Below, piece by piece: positions 47,337 to 56,549 of a DNA stretch of 64,000 nucleotides (within the stretch, counting starts at the first letter, position 1; every line of letters starts with the position of its first letter). The DNA is taken from assembly GCA_963724285.1 (NCBI GenBank), contig CAVRUD010000025.1, forward strand, positions 62,001 to 126,000, in the 5' to 3' direction. The position numbers were made by a program, and so were the translations under genes. The notes beneath the pieces were generated by a model. The model searched no databases. It was not told the origin of the DNA and saw only the letters and a program-made list of their open reading frames with translations. The stretch is from CAVRUD01 sp963724285. Lineage in GTDB: Bacteria; Chloroflexota; Chloroflexia; Thermomicrobiales; UBA6265.

Positions 47337-47819
47337 CTATGGCAAGATCGTCCAGGTCTCTGGCAGTTTGTAGTGGTACAGCCGTTGCACCGGCCGGCCG
47401 TTTTCGCGATGGCGGCCCCGGCCCTGGCGATGAAGCTCCGCGTAACTGTTCTGGACTTGGATAATCCTCCTGGCGGGCAGGTTGTAGACCACAAGACCGG
47501 CTCCAACGGGTTCCAAGCTGCGGTGGCGCATGGCATCGTTTAGGACGCGAAAAGGGGGGCAACGCCTGGGATCGATGTCAGCGAACTGGACATCGCTGAA
47601 CGCGTGGTCTTCAGCCGTGTTGTGCTCGTCGAAAATGCTCAGGCCATCGAGGACCGATTTCGCGAAGACCGCGTCGTAGCGTCCGGCCGCGTCAAGTAGT
47701 GATCGGAAATCGGCCGGCTCTTTCGCACAGGCGGCAGCCAGCATTTTCATCGCGTGACCAGGGCCAACAAAGCTGATCGTCCCCGCGTCGTCAACGACCG
47801 TGTAGCGCAACACGGACAC
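47337..47819 (-). CDS. unknown protein
   Basis: The product is about 160 residues starting VSVLRYTVVDDAGTISFVGPGHAMKML. It is a soluble alpha/beta protein with HNTAEDHAFSDVQFADIDPRRCPPF, VGAGLVVYNLPARRIIQVQNSY and a basic end YHYKLPETWTILP. The start is uncertain: GTG 47819 or TTG 47822, after GGGGGTG. I do not recognise a family. It is convergent with the STAND regulator and divergent from the ThiF-like gene. Confidence 0.6.
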   Translation of the reverse strand: MSVLRYTVVDDAGTISFVGPGHAMKMLAAACAKEPADFRSLLDAAGRYDAVFAKSVLDGLSIFDEHNTAEDHAFSDVQFADIDPRRCPPFRVLNDAMRHRSLEPVGAGLVVYNLPARRIIQVQNSYAELHRQGRGRHRENGRPVQRLYHYKLPETWTILP

Positions 47820-47987
47820 CAATCACCCCCGAAAGTGGTTCCATCATCCCAATACAGGACTGACCCCGGTACGGACCGTTGTGGACGTGGAAGCCCGGCT
47901 CGATGGCGAGCATCCGGAGGCTACGGTACCATAATCGTCACGCGGCACCGCCCCGGGTGCCCGGTTCACACCAGAGATTTCCCCATC

Positions 47988-49055
47988 ATGATAGCCACGC
48001 AATCTCGTGAAATCACGGCATCCGCCGACCCCTTGGCTCGCTATGCCCGGCAGACGCTCGTCGCGCCGATCGGGCGACCCGGCCAGGAGCGAATCGCATC
48101 AACGCACGTCCTCGTCATCGGCTGCGGCGCCCTTGGTGGCGCCAGCGCCAATTTGCTTGCCAGAGCGGGATTCGGCAAGATTACCCTGGCCGATCGCGAT
48201 TATGTAGAACTCCACAATCTGCAGCGCCAGACTCTGTTCGACGAGGTCGATGTCGCCAACCACGTACCCAAGGCGGCGGCCGCGGCGGATCGTATCCGCC
48301 GGATCAACAGCCAGATCGACGTGACGCCGGTTGTCACCGACGTCAATCCGGGCACGATCGAGCGGCTGCTGGACGGGGTGGACATCGTCGTCGACGGACT
48401 CGACAACTTCGAGGGGCGCTATCTGCTCAACGATGCAGCGGTGAAGCACGGTATCCCCTGGGTGTACGGCGGTGTGATCGGCACCTACGGGATGACGATG
48501 ACGATCCGACCTCACAGCTCGCCGTGTTTGCGCTGCATTTTTCCAGAGTCGCCGGGTGTGGGCGCAGCGCCCACCTGCGACACGGCGGGCGTCCTCGGTC
48601 CTGCCGTCGATGTCGTTGCCGGCTTGCAGGTCGCGGAGGCAATGAAGCTGGCCGTCGGCGCAACCGAATCGCTCAACCCTGGACTCCTGTCGATCGACGT
48701 CTGGACGATGGCGTTCGACCGGATCGAACTTTCGACTCCGATAGTAGGGTGCCCCACCTGCGACACCGGGAACTTCGAATATCTCGACGGCGCACAGGCC
48801 AACCAATCGACATCGCTCTGCGGACACGACGCGATTCAGATCCTGGCGCACACCCAGGTCTCGCTCGACCTGGAGGCGCTGGAGGCGCGGCTATCGCCCT
48901 CCGGAGAGACGTTGCGCAACCGCTTCCTCCTCCGTTTCCGCCCTCTCGCTTCCGAACACGAGCTTACAATTTTCCCCGACGGCCGGGCGATCATCAAAGG
49001 AACGACGGACCCGATCGAAGCCCGCACGCTGTACGCGCGCTACATCGGCAACTAA
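47988..49055 (+). CDS. ThiF/MoeB/HesA-family adenylyltransferase
   Basis: The 355-residue E1-like enzyme would adenylate the C-terminus of a small sulfur-carrier protein. It has RYARQTLVAPIGRPGQERI, the ATP-binding VLVIGCGALGGASANLLARAG, LADRDYVELHNLQRQTLF, and zinc ligands in PCLRCIF and GCPTCDTG. The C-terminal 80 residues (LDLEALEARLSPSGETL, ELTIFPDGRAIIKG) match the extra domain of some MoeB/ThiF proteins. No ThiS or MoaD gene is adjacent. A cysteine desulfurase-like gene follows 235 bp on, past a repeat, and could supply the sulfur. Confidence 0.88.
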   Translation: MIATQSREITASADPLARYARQTLVAPIGRPGQERIASTHVLVIGCGALGGASANLLARAGFGKITLADRDYVELHNLQRQTLFDEVDVANHVPKAAAAADRIRRINSQIDVTPVVTDVNPGTIERLLDGVDIVVDGLDNFEGRYLLNDAAVKHGIPWVYGGVIGTYGMTMTIRPHSSPCLRCIFPESPGVGAAPTCDTAGVLGPAVDVVAGLQVAEAMKLAVGATESLNPGLLSIDVWTMAFDRIELSTPIVGCPTCDTGNFEYLDGAQANQSTSLCGHDAIQILAHTQVSLDLEALEARLSPSGETLRNRFLLRFRPLASEHELTIFPDGRAIIKGTTDPIEARTLYARYIGN

Positions 49056-49056
49056 C

Positions 49057-49279
49057 GAGACGTGAGACGTGAGTCGTGAGTAATCGCCATCCTGAGCTTG
49101 TCGAAGGATCTTGGCGCTTTAGCGCCTTCGTGCTCGTTGGAAAAGACGACGCTTCGGGGTCGGCGACACAGGCCGTAAACGGCCAAGATCCTTCGCTCCG
49201 CTCAGGATGACGAGGTTTGCTCGGCTCTTGGCTCTTCGAACGCACGCCTCACCACGTCTCACGTCTCACGTCTCACGAC
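49057..49279. repeat. inverted repeat D, copy 2, with GAGACGT flanks
   Basis: CATCCTGAGCTTGTCGAAGGATCTTGG at 49088 pairs with CCAAGATCCTTCGCTCCGCTCAGGATG ending near 49210. It is framed by GAGACGTGAGACGTGAG at 49057 and the complementary CTCACGTCTCACGTCTC ending near 49279, so the whole gap folds back on itself. Confidence 0.8.
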
Positions 49280-49290
49280 TGGATCCTCCA

Positions 49291-50445
49291 ATGATCTATC
49301 TCGACAATGCCGCCACCTCGTGGCCCAAGCCGCAAGCCGTCTACGACACGCTGGGCACCTTTCTCCAGGATGCCGGGGCGAATCCGGGCCGGGCCGGGCA
49401 CCGCATGGCCGTGGCGGCGGCGGCTGCCATCGCCGAAACCCGACTGGCGCTCGCTCGCCTGCTCAACGCTCAGTCACCGAGCCGGGTGATCTTCACCAGC
49501 AGCGCTACGGACGGCCTCAATCTGGCAATTCTGGGACTCCTCCGGTCCGGCGATCACGCCATCACGACGACGATGGAGCACAACTCAGTCAGCCGTCCGC
49601 TCTCGCTCGCCGCCGATGCGGGGGCAGAAGTCACGAAGGTGCCGGTGGCAGCCCACGGCGTCGTCAAGCCGGAGGACATCGCGGATGCCATCCTGCCCAA
49701 TACCCGCCTGATTGCCATGACGCATGCCTCGAACGTCACCGGCGCGATCCAGCCGGTCGGTTCGGTTGCGGAGATCGCCCGAGAGCGCGGCTTATTGCTT
49801 CTGGTAGACGGCGCCCAGACGGTCGGGGCTATGCCGGTCGACGTCGAAGCGCTGGGCATCGATCTGCTGGCGTTTCCCGGGCATAAGGGCTTGATGGGGC
49901 CTCCTGGAACCGGCGGGCTCTACATCGGACCGAGGGTCGAGCCCGGTCACCTTCCCCCTCTCCGGGCAGGCGGCACAGGATTGCGATCCGAAGACGATCA
50001 CCAGCCGGACGAGCTGCCATGGCGATACGAGAGCGGCACCCTCAACACGGTCGGGATCGCCGCCCTTGGCGCGGGCATCCGGTGGGTGGCTCGGGAGGGG
50101 ATCGAACGAATCAAGGATCGAGAACGCCTTCTCACCGCCCGATTGATCGACGGCCTGAATGCCATTCCGGGGGTAACGGTTTATCGGCCAGACGGCAATC
50201 CCGCGGAGACACAGGCCGCCGTCGTCTCCTTCACACTCGAAGGCTGGGAACCGGCAGAGATCGGCGCCATCCTCGACCAATCGTTCGAGATCGCCTGCCG
50301 CACCGGTCTCCACTGCGCCCCAGATGCTTGCCGCACGATCGGCGCTTTTCCGCAAGGGACCGTGCGGTTCAGCCCGGGACCGTTCACGACCAGCGAAGAG
50401 ATCGACGCCGCGATTGGAGCGCTTACCGAGATCGCGGCGGGCTAG
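49291..50445 (+). CDS. cysteine desulfurase-like class V aminotransferase
   Basis: The 384-residue PLP enzyme starts MIYLDNAATSWPKPQAVYDTL, typical of the group of cysteine desulfurases found outside isc and suf operons. The PLP lysine is in AFPGHKGLMGPPGTGGLYIG. The catalytic cysteine is in FEIACRTGLHCAPDACRTIG. It would remove sulfur from cysteine and pass it as persulfide. Its closeness to the ThiF-like gene suggests a joint sulfur-transfer role; that is inference. The ATG has a weak ribosome site (GGATCCTCCA). Confidence 0.88.
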   Translation: MIYLDNAATSWPKPQAVYDTLGTFLQDAGANPGRAGHRMAVAAAAAIAETRLALARLLNAQSPSRVIFTSSATDGLNLAILGLLRSGDHAITTTMEHNSVSRPLSLAADAGAEVTKVPVAAHGVVKPEDIADAILPNTRLIAMTHASNVTGAIQPVGSVAEIARERGLLLLVDGAQTVGAMPVDVEALGIDLLAFPGHKGLMGPPGTGGLYIGPRVEPGHLPPLRAGGTGLRSEDDHQPDELPWRYESGTLNTVGIAALGAGIRWVAREGIERIKDRERLLTARLIDGLNAIPGVTVYRPDGNPAETQAAVVSFTLEGWEPAEIGAILDQSFEIACRTGLHCAPDACRTIGAFPQGTVRFSPGPFTTSEEIDAAIGALTEIAAG

Positions 50446-50521
50446 CAAATTCCACCGAGACTCCCCGGTCGCCCCGACTCGCGTCCGTGGTAAGGTCAAC
50501 GCAGCGTGAGGAGAAGCAGCG

Positions 50522-51013
50522 ATGACCATCAGCCAATTTCCAGAAAAGCCCGACGGTGAGTCCCCTCCTCCCGGGAAGCCACGCTCTCGGCTCGAAGACG
50601 AAGTCCTCGAGATCTTGCAACGGACCGATACTCCCGTCTCGATGAGCGAGCATGTCCGCCGCAAGGTGGCGCAGCAGCGCCGCGAACGCGCCCATCACTG
50701 GTGGAACGAAGCCCGTTCGTTGCCATCGCGCCTCGGGGCCTTTAGTGGGATCTTTGGCTTCGCTATTTTGGGCTTCCTCGCTTTCTTGCTCCGCGATATC
50801 TCACCGCTCCTGGCAACCATCCTCGCGGTCCTCAGCGTCGTCGTGCTCTTCTTGCCGGTGGTGGATAGGTTCCGCAACGGTCCACAATCCTCGTCGGCGA
50901 AGCGATGGCGTGGCCGCGATATGGACGTCACGTTTCGCCCACCCGGCTCGAGCGGCCAGCCCGCCTGGTTCGAAAACCTGCGCGACCGCTTCCGGAAGCC
51001 GCCGCGAATATAG
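50522..51013 (+). CDS. unknown membrane protein
   Basis: The 163-residue protein starts at an ATG preceded by GAGGAG. A polar N-terminus of about 70 residues with a helix (EDEVLEILQRTDTPVS) leads to two membrane helices (SGIFGFAILGFLAFLLRD and LLATILAVLSVVVLFLPVV), and a basic tail (FENLRDRFRKPP) follows. Both ends are probably cytoplasmic. I do not recognise a characterised family. It may be co-transcribed with the phosphoesterase that starts 45 bp downstream. Confidence 0.65.
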   Translation: MTISQFPEKPDGESPPPGKPRSRLEDEVLEILQRTDTPVSMSEHVRRKVAQQRRERAHHWWNEARSLPSRLGAFSGIFGFAILGFLAFLLRDISPLLATILAVLSVVVLFLPVVDRFRNGPQSSSAKRWRGRDMDVTFRPPGSSGQPAWFENLRDRFRKPPRI

Positions 51014-51058
51014 TTTGCAACGTCCAACAAACCAGCATCCGAAGGGGACCACCGCCCG

Positions 51059-51791
51059 TTGGACCGCATCGCCCTGATCTCCGACATCCACGGCAACATG
51101 CCCGCCCTCGAAGCGGTTTTGGCCGATATCGATAAGCGCGGGATCAGGCGGATCATCTGCCTCGGCGACCTGGTCGGCAAAGGTCCCGACTCGGTCAGAG
51201 CCGTCGATGTCTGCGCCGAGCGGTGCGAAGCGGTCATCCGGGGAAACTGGGACGACGGGATAGCGCGGAAGGACTCTGTTAGCCCCCTCTTTCTCTGGAA
51301 CCAGCACCGCCTCGGATCGGAGCGTCTTGCATACCTCGCGGCCCTGCCTAACAGCATCGATCTGGTCATGAGCGGCCGGCAGGTCCGGTTGCTCCACGCC
51401 TCACCTCAGGGGGTCTATCACCGAATCTATCAGACCGATCCGATCCAGACGCTGGAGTCAATGTTCGAGAACACGGACATTCACCGGGTGTGACTCGACC
51501 CCGGATGTCGTCGGCTATGCGGACATCCACTCCGCCTACCTGCGCACGTGGGGACACAGGATGCTGTTCAACGTCGGCAGCGTCGGCAACCCACTCGACA
51601 TGACCTTGGCGTGCTACGTGGTCCTAGAAGGCGAGGACGGCGGCGCGTCAGGGACGGTGTCCGTCACGATCGTGCGCGTTCCCTACGACATAGAGCGGGC
51701 AATCGCCGATGCCGAAGCAGCGGACATGCCCGAGTTCGAGGCCTACGCCAGGGAACTGCGGACCGCAGTCTATCGCGGTATTCCGGCGTAA
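51059..51791 (+). CDS. metallophosphoesterase (YfcE-like), one frameshift
   Basis: A calcineurin-like phosphodiesterase. Metal-binding motifs are IALISDIHGNMPALEAVL, CLGDLVGKGPD, IRGNWDD and HASPQG; a late NVGSVGNPLD closes the site. The frame shifts near 51485-51500, between FENTDIHRV and DVVGYADIHSAYLRTWGHR, where the next metal motif would be expected, so a few residues are uncertain. It starts with TTG after AAGGGGA. The full protein would be about 243 residues. Substrate unknown. Confidence 0.85.
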
Positions 51792-51822
51792 CGAGGCCAA
51801 CATCACAGAGCGGACTGAGCGC

Positions 51823-51955
51823 TAATGCGCTCACCGAACACCGTGGCCGCCGTCGCCCCTAGCCTCGGAGAGGCTGTCCGGTTCAGCCCGGGCCAACCCT
51901 GGGCCGTGAGCCCCGGGCGGCAAGAGACTCGCGGCCAACCGTTCCGACGAGCGCC
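51823..51955. repeat. repeat C, copy 2
   Basis: About 130 bp matching 34041-34162, with an extra segment CAACCCTGGG in the small palindrome. The remaining gap to 52137 has no gene I can support. Confidence 0.75.
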
Positions 51956-52137
51956 GGCGCGCGGTTTTCAATCGCGATTCCACGGCCTATCATTCGCGCC
52001 CGGCGATGCATCGGCTCCCCGCCTCACTGCGCCGCACTTGCCCCATTTACTCGCGCTCGGTTTTGGCGTCGTCTGCCTCGGACTCGACCCGCAGCGGTCC
52101 GGCTGGATGGCCCTCCCGGCACCGGTGGAGGCTTTCC

Positions 52138-52598
52138 ATGCCCCAGCTCGTCTCCAACATGGTCGATGCCTATATTTTTCGCCGGGTGAACGCCCGGCTC
52201 CAGTTTCTCCTCCTGCTGCGCCGCCCCGATCTTCCCCTGGGGAACACGTGGCAAAGCATCCACGCCAAGATTCTCCCCGGTGAGACGGCGGTCGATGCCG
52301 CCAGGCGCGCCATGGAAAAGAGACCGGCATGACCGCCTTGGAGACCTATTCCGCCGACTATATCAACCAGTTCTACGACCACCACACCGACTCGATCATC
52401 CTGGCCCCCGTCTTCGCCTTCGCCGTCCCGCAACGGCCCAGCATCGTCCTGGGAGAGGAGCTGTGCGACTCGGCCTGGTGCGAGCGCGATGAGGCCACCG
52501 CCCGCCTGCTGTGGCCCGGTCAGCGCTGGGCGGTGCGGCACATCGACGCCATCCTCGGGCTGGCCAGCGAGGACTCTGAGTTCTTCCGCATCGGCTGA
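52138..52598 (+). CDS. Nudix-fold protein with altered Nudix box, one frameshift
   Basis: The start MPQLVSNMVDAYIFRRVNARLQFLLLLRR and the block WQSIHAKILPGETAVDAARRAMEK match Nudix hydrolases. The frame shifts near 52318-52328; joined, the box reads GETAVDAARRAMEKETGM. Compared with GX5EX7REUXEEXGU, the first Gly is Ala and two of the metal-binding Glu are Ala and Lys, so activity is doubtful. The second part (ADYINQFYDHHTDSIILAPVFAF, ERDEATARLLWPGQRWAV) completes the fold at about 152 residues. Confidence 0.7.
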
Positions 52599-52743
52599 GT
52601 TCCACGCACGGTTCCAGCAATCACAAGGACTGTTGGTTGCCGGCTCGACGGTCCGCAACTGTGTCGTTTCATCAACGGGACATCGCACCAGGGACGACGT
52701 TCAGGAGTATGATGCGTCCGCTACACGACGTCCCGAGGTCGCG

Positions 52744-54232
52744 ATGCTCACGCACGCCCGTCCGCCCGGCGCAACACGGTCAACCGACCGGAAAACTGCG
52801 AGGCCCGGTACGGCCCGGCTCGCCCTGGAAGCGGCTGTCCTCCGTCTCTTCGCCCCCGTCACATCGCCTCCATCATCACATTCCGGATCGCCTTCGGCGC
52901 GATCATGCTCGTCGAGACGTTCGGCTATCTCAACTCCAACCTGATCGCGACAGACTTCATCGATCCTGCCGTCCATTTCCCGTTCGTCGGTTTCGAGTGG
53001 GTGCGACCTTGGCCCGGCTTTGGCATGTATGTCCACTTCTGGGTGCTGGCCGCGGCCGCCCTGGGCATCATGCTCGGATGCTTCTACCGGCTCAGCGCGG
53101 CCGTCTTCTGCCTCGGGTTCACCTACGTCTTCCTCATGGAGAAGGCGTACTACCTCAACCACTTTTATCTGATCTGCTTGATCAGCTTCCTCCTGGTCTT
53201 CATCCCGGCCGGCGATGCCTGTTCCCTGGATGCCCTCCGCCGCCCATCGACGGGGTCTGCCACGGCCCCTGCTTGGGCACTCTGGCTGCTCAGGATCCAA
53301 CTGGCGATCGTCTACGTCTTTGGCGGCATCGCGAAGCTGAACGGCGACTGGTTGCGTGGCGAGCCGATGCGGATGTGGCTCGCGGCCGAACAGGACTTCC
53401 CGCTCATTGGCCGCTGGTTCGACCAGGAATGGATGGTCTACGTCTTCAGCTACGGAGGGCTCCTCCTCGACCTCCTCGCCGTGCCCCTGCTGCTCTGGCG
53501 TCCCACCCGCTGGGCCGCCCTCATCCTCGTCATCTCGTTCCACGTGATCAACGCCAATCTCTTCGAGATCGGCATTTTCCCGTGGTTCATGATTGCCGCG
53601 ACGGTTCTCTTCTTCCCGCCCGACCTGCCACGATTCCTCTTACCCTTGGGCCATTTGGGGTTGCCCCAGCGCGGCAGATCGCTCCCGCCGCCAAAACAAG
53701 CATTTCGGGGCGTTGCCACGCCGGTCAATTCCTCGTCGCTGGAGCTCTTGCGACCTATATCGCCGTTCAGATCCTCGTACCCTTGCGCCATCTGGTCTAT
53801 CCCGGCGAGGTCAGTTGGACCGAGGAGGGCCACCGATTCTCCTGGCACATGAAGCTCCGCGCAAAGTCCGGCGAGATTCGCATATTCACCACAGATTCCG
53901 CCACTGGCGTCACCCAGGAGATCGATTCGCACCGATACCTGACTCCGCTTCAAGTGGGGAAAATGGCCTTCCACCCCGACATGATTCTCCAGTTCGGCCA
54001 CTTTCTCGCTGACGAGCTTTCGGGCTCCGATGCGTCGCGCGTCCAGGTCAGGGTTTGTGCCCTGGTTGCCCTCAACGACCGTCCACCCCAACTACTCATC
54101 GATCCCTCCGTCGATCTCGCGGCTGTTGAGCATTCCCTGGCGCCTGCAACCTGGATCCTGCCCCTTGACAACGCCCTGCCATCGGGTAGCGGCATGGCCG
54201 AAGACGATGGCGCGATTTGCGCCGTGCCCTGA
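52744..54232 (+). CDS. vitamin K-dependent gamma-carboxylase-like (HTTM) membrane protein, two frameshifts
   Basis: Read in three frames with breaks near 52885 and near 53690, this protein has the horizontally transferred transmembrane (HTTM) domain. Marks are IITFRIAFGAIMLVETFGYL, YYLNHFYLICLISFLLVFIP, YVFGGIAKLNGDWLRGEPM and FEIGIFPWFMIAATVLFFPP. A soluble C-terminal part follows: VSWTEEGHRFSWHMKLRAK, YLTPLQVGKMAFHPDMILQF. This plan matches bacterial homologues of vitamin K-dependent gamma-carboxylase, which couple quinol oxidation to a modification; the bacterial substrate is generally unknown. ATG 52744 is the likely start. Total about 495 residues. Confidence 0.82.
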
Positions 54233-54282
54233 TAGGCTCTCGAATCTCGAAGGGGTGCGAAGTTCGCGATAAGGAATGCCGG

Positions 54283-55450
54283 ATGAAGATCACTGCGGTC
54301 CGCTGTTTCATGGTGACTGGCGAGGCGGAGATGCCGGCGATCGAGGAACGCCAGGTCGGCATGCTCGATAGCTACCCCGATTTCGCCCGGCGCGAGGTGC
54401 GGTCGGCCCCTGCACGGCAAGAGATCTCGGCCTGCTACGTCGCGATCGAGACCGACGAAGGCCCGACCGGCCTATTCGGCCCAATCTTTGAGGAAACGGC
54501 GCCGCTCATTCGAATCAAACTGGCCCCCCATCTCATTGGCCGGGATCCGCTTGCCGGGGAACTTCCTCTGGGACATCCTGTATCGCCAAGATCGCCACGC
54601 CCGCAAGGGCCACGAAATGATGGCGATCAGCGCGGTCGACTGCGCCCTCTGGGACCTGCGCGGCAAGGCGATGGGATACCCGGTCTTCCGCCTGCTCGGC
54701 GGACCGACACGGGAACGGATCGCCTGCTATGCCTCGATGCTCGGGCATTCGCTCGATGCAGGTCTGGTCCGGGAACGCGCCCAGTGGGCTGTTGCCCAGG
54801 GCTTTGCCGCCCAGAAATGGTTCTTCCGGTACGGCCCCAGCGATGGCCTGGAGGGAATGGAGCGCAACGTCGCCCTGGCACGGACGGTCCGCGAGGCGGT
54901 CGGGCCTCACATCGAGATCATGTTCGACGCCTGGATGGGCTGGGACGCCACCTACACGATCCGGGTCCTGGAGCGGATCGCCGAGTATCGTCCCCGTTGG
55001 ATGGAAGAACCGGTGCCGCCTGACCGGATCGGCGATTTCGTTGCCATTCGCCGGTCGAGCACGGTACCAATCGCTACCGGCGAGCACGAGTACACCCGCT
55101 GGGGCTTCCTCCAGCTTCTTCAGGCCGAGGCGGTCGATGTCCTGCAGGCCGATCCCGACTGGTGCGGCGGGATCAGCGAACTGACCAAGATCTGCACGCT
55201 CGCCTCCGCCTTCGGCCGCCAGGTCTTCCCCCACGGCCATTCGATCCACGCGGCTGCCCACGTCATCGCCGCTCAGCCGCCCTCGGTCTGCCCGATGGCC
55301 GAGTACTTGCTCCTCCACCAACCCGCCAAGCAATGGTTCCAACAGGAGCAGCTCGCACCGGAGAACGGCACGATAGCTCTCCCCTCCGCCCCTGGTCTCA
55401 GCTACGCGCTCGACGACGCGAAGATCGGGCACCGGCAGGAACTCGGGTAG
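54283..55450 (+). CDS. enolase-superfamily enzyme (mandelate racemase/rhamnonate dehydratase-like), one frameshift
   Basis: ATG 54283 follows AAGGA. The capping domain MKITAVRCFMVTGEAE leads to the break near 54555, after GRDPLAGE; the barrel continues WDILYRQDRHARKGHEMMAISAVDCALWDLRG. Metal ligands appear to be D in EIMFDAWMGWD, E in RWMEEPVPPD and E in IATGEHEYTR, with a later H in GHSIHAAAHV. The stretch AAQKWFFRYGPSDGLEGM resembles L-rhamnonate dehydratases, so a sugar-acid dehydratase is my best guess. About 388 residues in full. An IS element lies 50 bp downstream. Confidence 0.82.
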
Positions 55451-55498
55451 GGCGCTTGTCGGGAAACGTGGCGCCGTCCAGGCTCCGCCCGGGGCTAA

Positions 55499-56549
55499 AA
55501 CGCCTGGTGTGAGATAGCCGGGAAGGTCCCGGTCGCCGACGGTTGGGGTGCTGTACCCCCCGCCGTAGCGACAGGAGCCCCGCCCGTGGTCGATCCCGAG
55601 ACCGTCCGGACGGAGGTGTCCGTGGCCGTCGACACCATCTGCAAGGCCGACATCACCATCCCCGTCCACCCCGGCCCCGCCCCGGCCCTGAGCCCGAGCG
55701 AGGTCGTGACCCTGGCGATCTACGGCCAGTGGACGCGGTTCGGCTCCGAGACCGCCTCCTACGGGGAGGTGTGGCGGGGGCTGCGCCCGCTCTTCCCGAC
55801 CCTGCCCAGCCGCCCCCAGTTCAACCGGGCCATCCGCGCCCACCACGCCACCATCGCCGCCGTCGCCCACGCCCTCGGCGCCGAACTGGCGATCGGCGAC
55901 GGGCGTGCCTACGAGATCGTGGACGGCACCGGACTGGCAACCCGCAACGCCAAGCGGCGCGGGCGGGGGTGGCTGTGGGGCCAGGCCGACATCGGTCGGT
56001 GCACTCGGCTCGGCTGGTACGAGGGGACGCGCCTCCTGGTGGCGACCACGCCGGGCGGGGCGATCACCGGCTGGGGGATCGCCCCGGCCAGCGCCAACGA
56101 CCGCACGCTCGCCGAGACCTTCTTCGCCGCCCGCGCCGACCCGCAGCCGGGGCTGCCCGGCGTCGGGGTGCCGACCAGCGACCGCTCCGTCGCCGACATG
56201 GGTTTCAGCGGCCTGGCGTGCCAGCCGCATTGGGAAGCCGCCTACGCCGCGGTCGTCGTCAGCGCCCCCCAGACCGGCAGCAAGCGGGCCTGGTCCAAGC
56301 CGTGGCGGCGGTGGATCGCCGGCATCCGCCAGGGCATCGAGAGCGTCAACGATCGATTGCTCGACGTCTGCGGGCTGGAGCGCGAGCGGCCCCACGCCAT
56401 GAGCGGGCTGCTGGCCCGGCTGGCGGCGGCCGCCGGACTCCACAACGTCTGCTGCTGGCTCAACCGCAACCACGGCCGTGGCCTCCTGTGCTTCGCCGAC
56501 CTCGTCGATTGGTGAGCCGATGATGCCCTCCTAACTCACACCAGGCGTT
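55499..56549 (+). mobile_element. IS982-like insertion sequence
   Basis: A 1.05-kb element with terminal inverted repeats AACGCCTGGTGTGAGATAG (55499-55517) and CTAACTCACACCAGGCGTT (56531-56549), differing at one of 19 positions. It contains a single transposase gene with a good ribosome site. It is inserted in a repeat B palindrome, between GGGGCTAAA and AGACCCC. A target duplication of two or three A residues is possible but cannot be fixed in the A-run. Confidence 0.88.
55586..56515 (+). CDS. IS982-like DDE transposase
   Basis: The 309-residue protein starts at a GTG preceded by AGGAG. The N-terminal part LSPSEVVTLAIYGQWTRFGS and LFPTLPSRPQFNRAIRAH is typical of IS982-group transposases. 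The DDE residues are probably D in EIVDGTGLATRN, D in SDRSVADMGFSG and E in GIESVNDRLLDVCG. The frame is intact and the ends of the element are well matched, so it may still be active. Long frames on the opposite strand are accidents of high GC. Confidence 0.85.
   Translation: MVDPETVRTEVSVAVDTICKADITIPVHPGPAPALSPSEVVTLAIYGQWTRFGSETASYGEVWRGLRPLFPTLPSRPQFNRAIRAHHATIAAVAHALGAELAIGDGRAYEIVDGTGLATRNAKRRGRGWLWGQADIGRCTRLGWYEGTRLLVATTPGGAITGWGIAPASANDRTLAETFFAARADPQPGLPGVGVPTSDRSVADMGFSGLACQPHWEAAYAAVVVSAPQTGSKRAWSKPWRRWIAGIRQGIESVNDRLLDVCGLERERPHAMSGLLARLAAAAGLHNVCCWLNRNHGRGLLCFADLVDW

Noticed and set aside
54533..56473. Long open frame of 646 codons on the minus strand
   Set aside because: It spans the enolase-like gene and the transposase on the opposite strand, has Gly/Ala/Arg/Pro composition typical of shadow frames in GC-rich DNA, and no recognisable domain.
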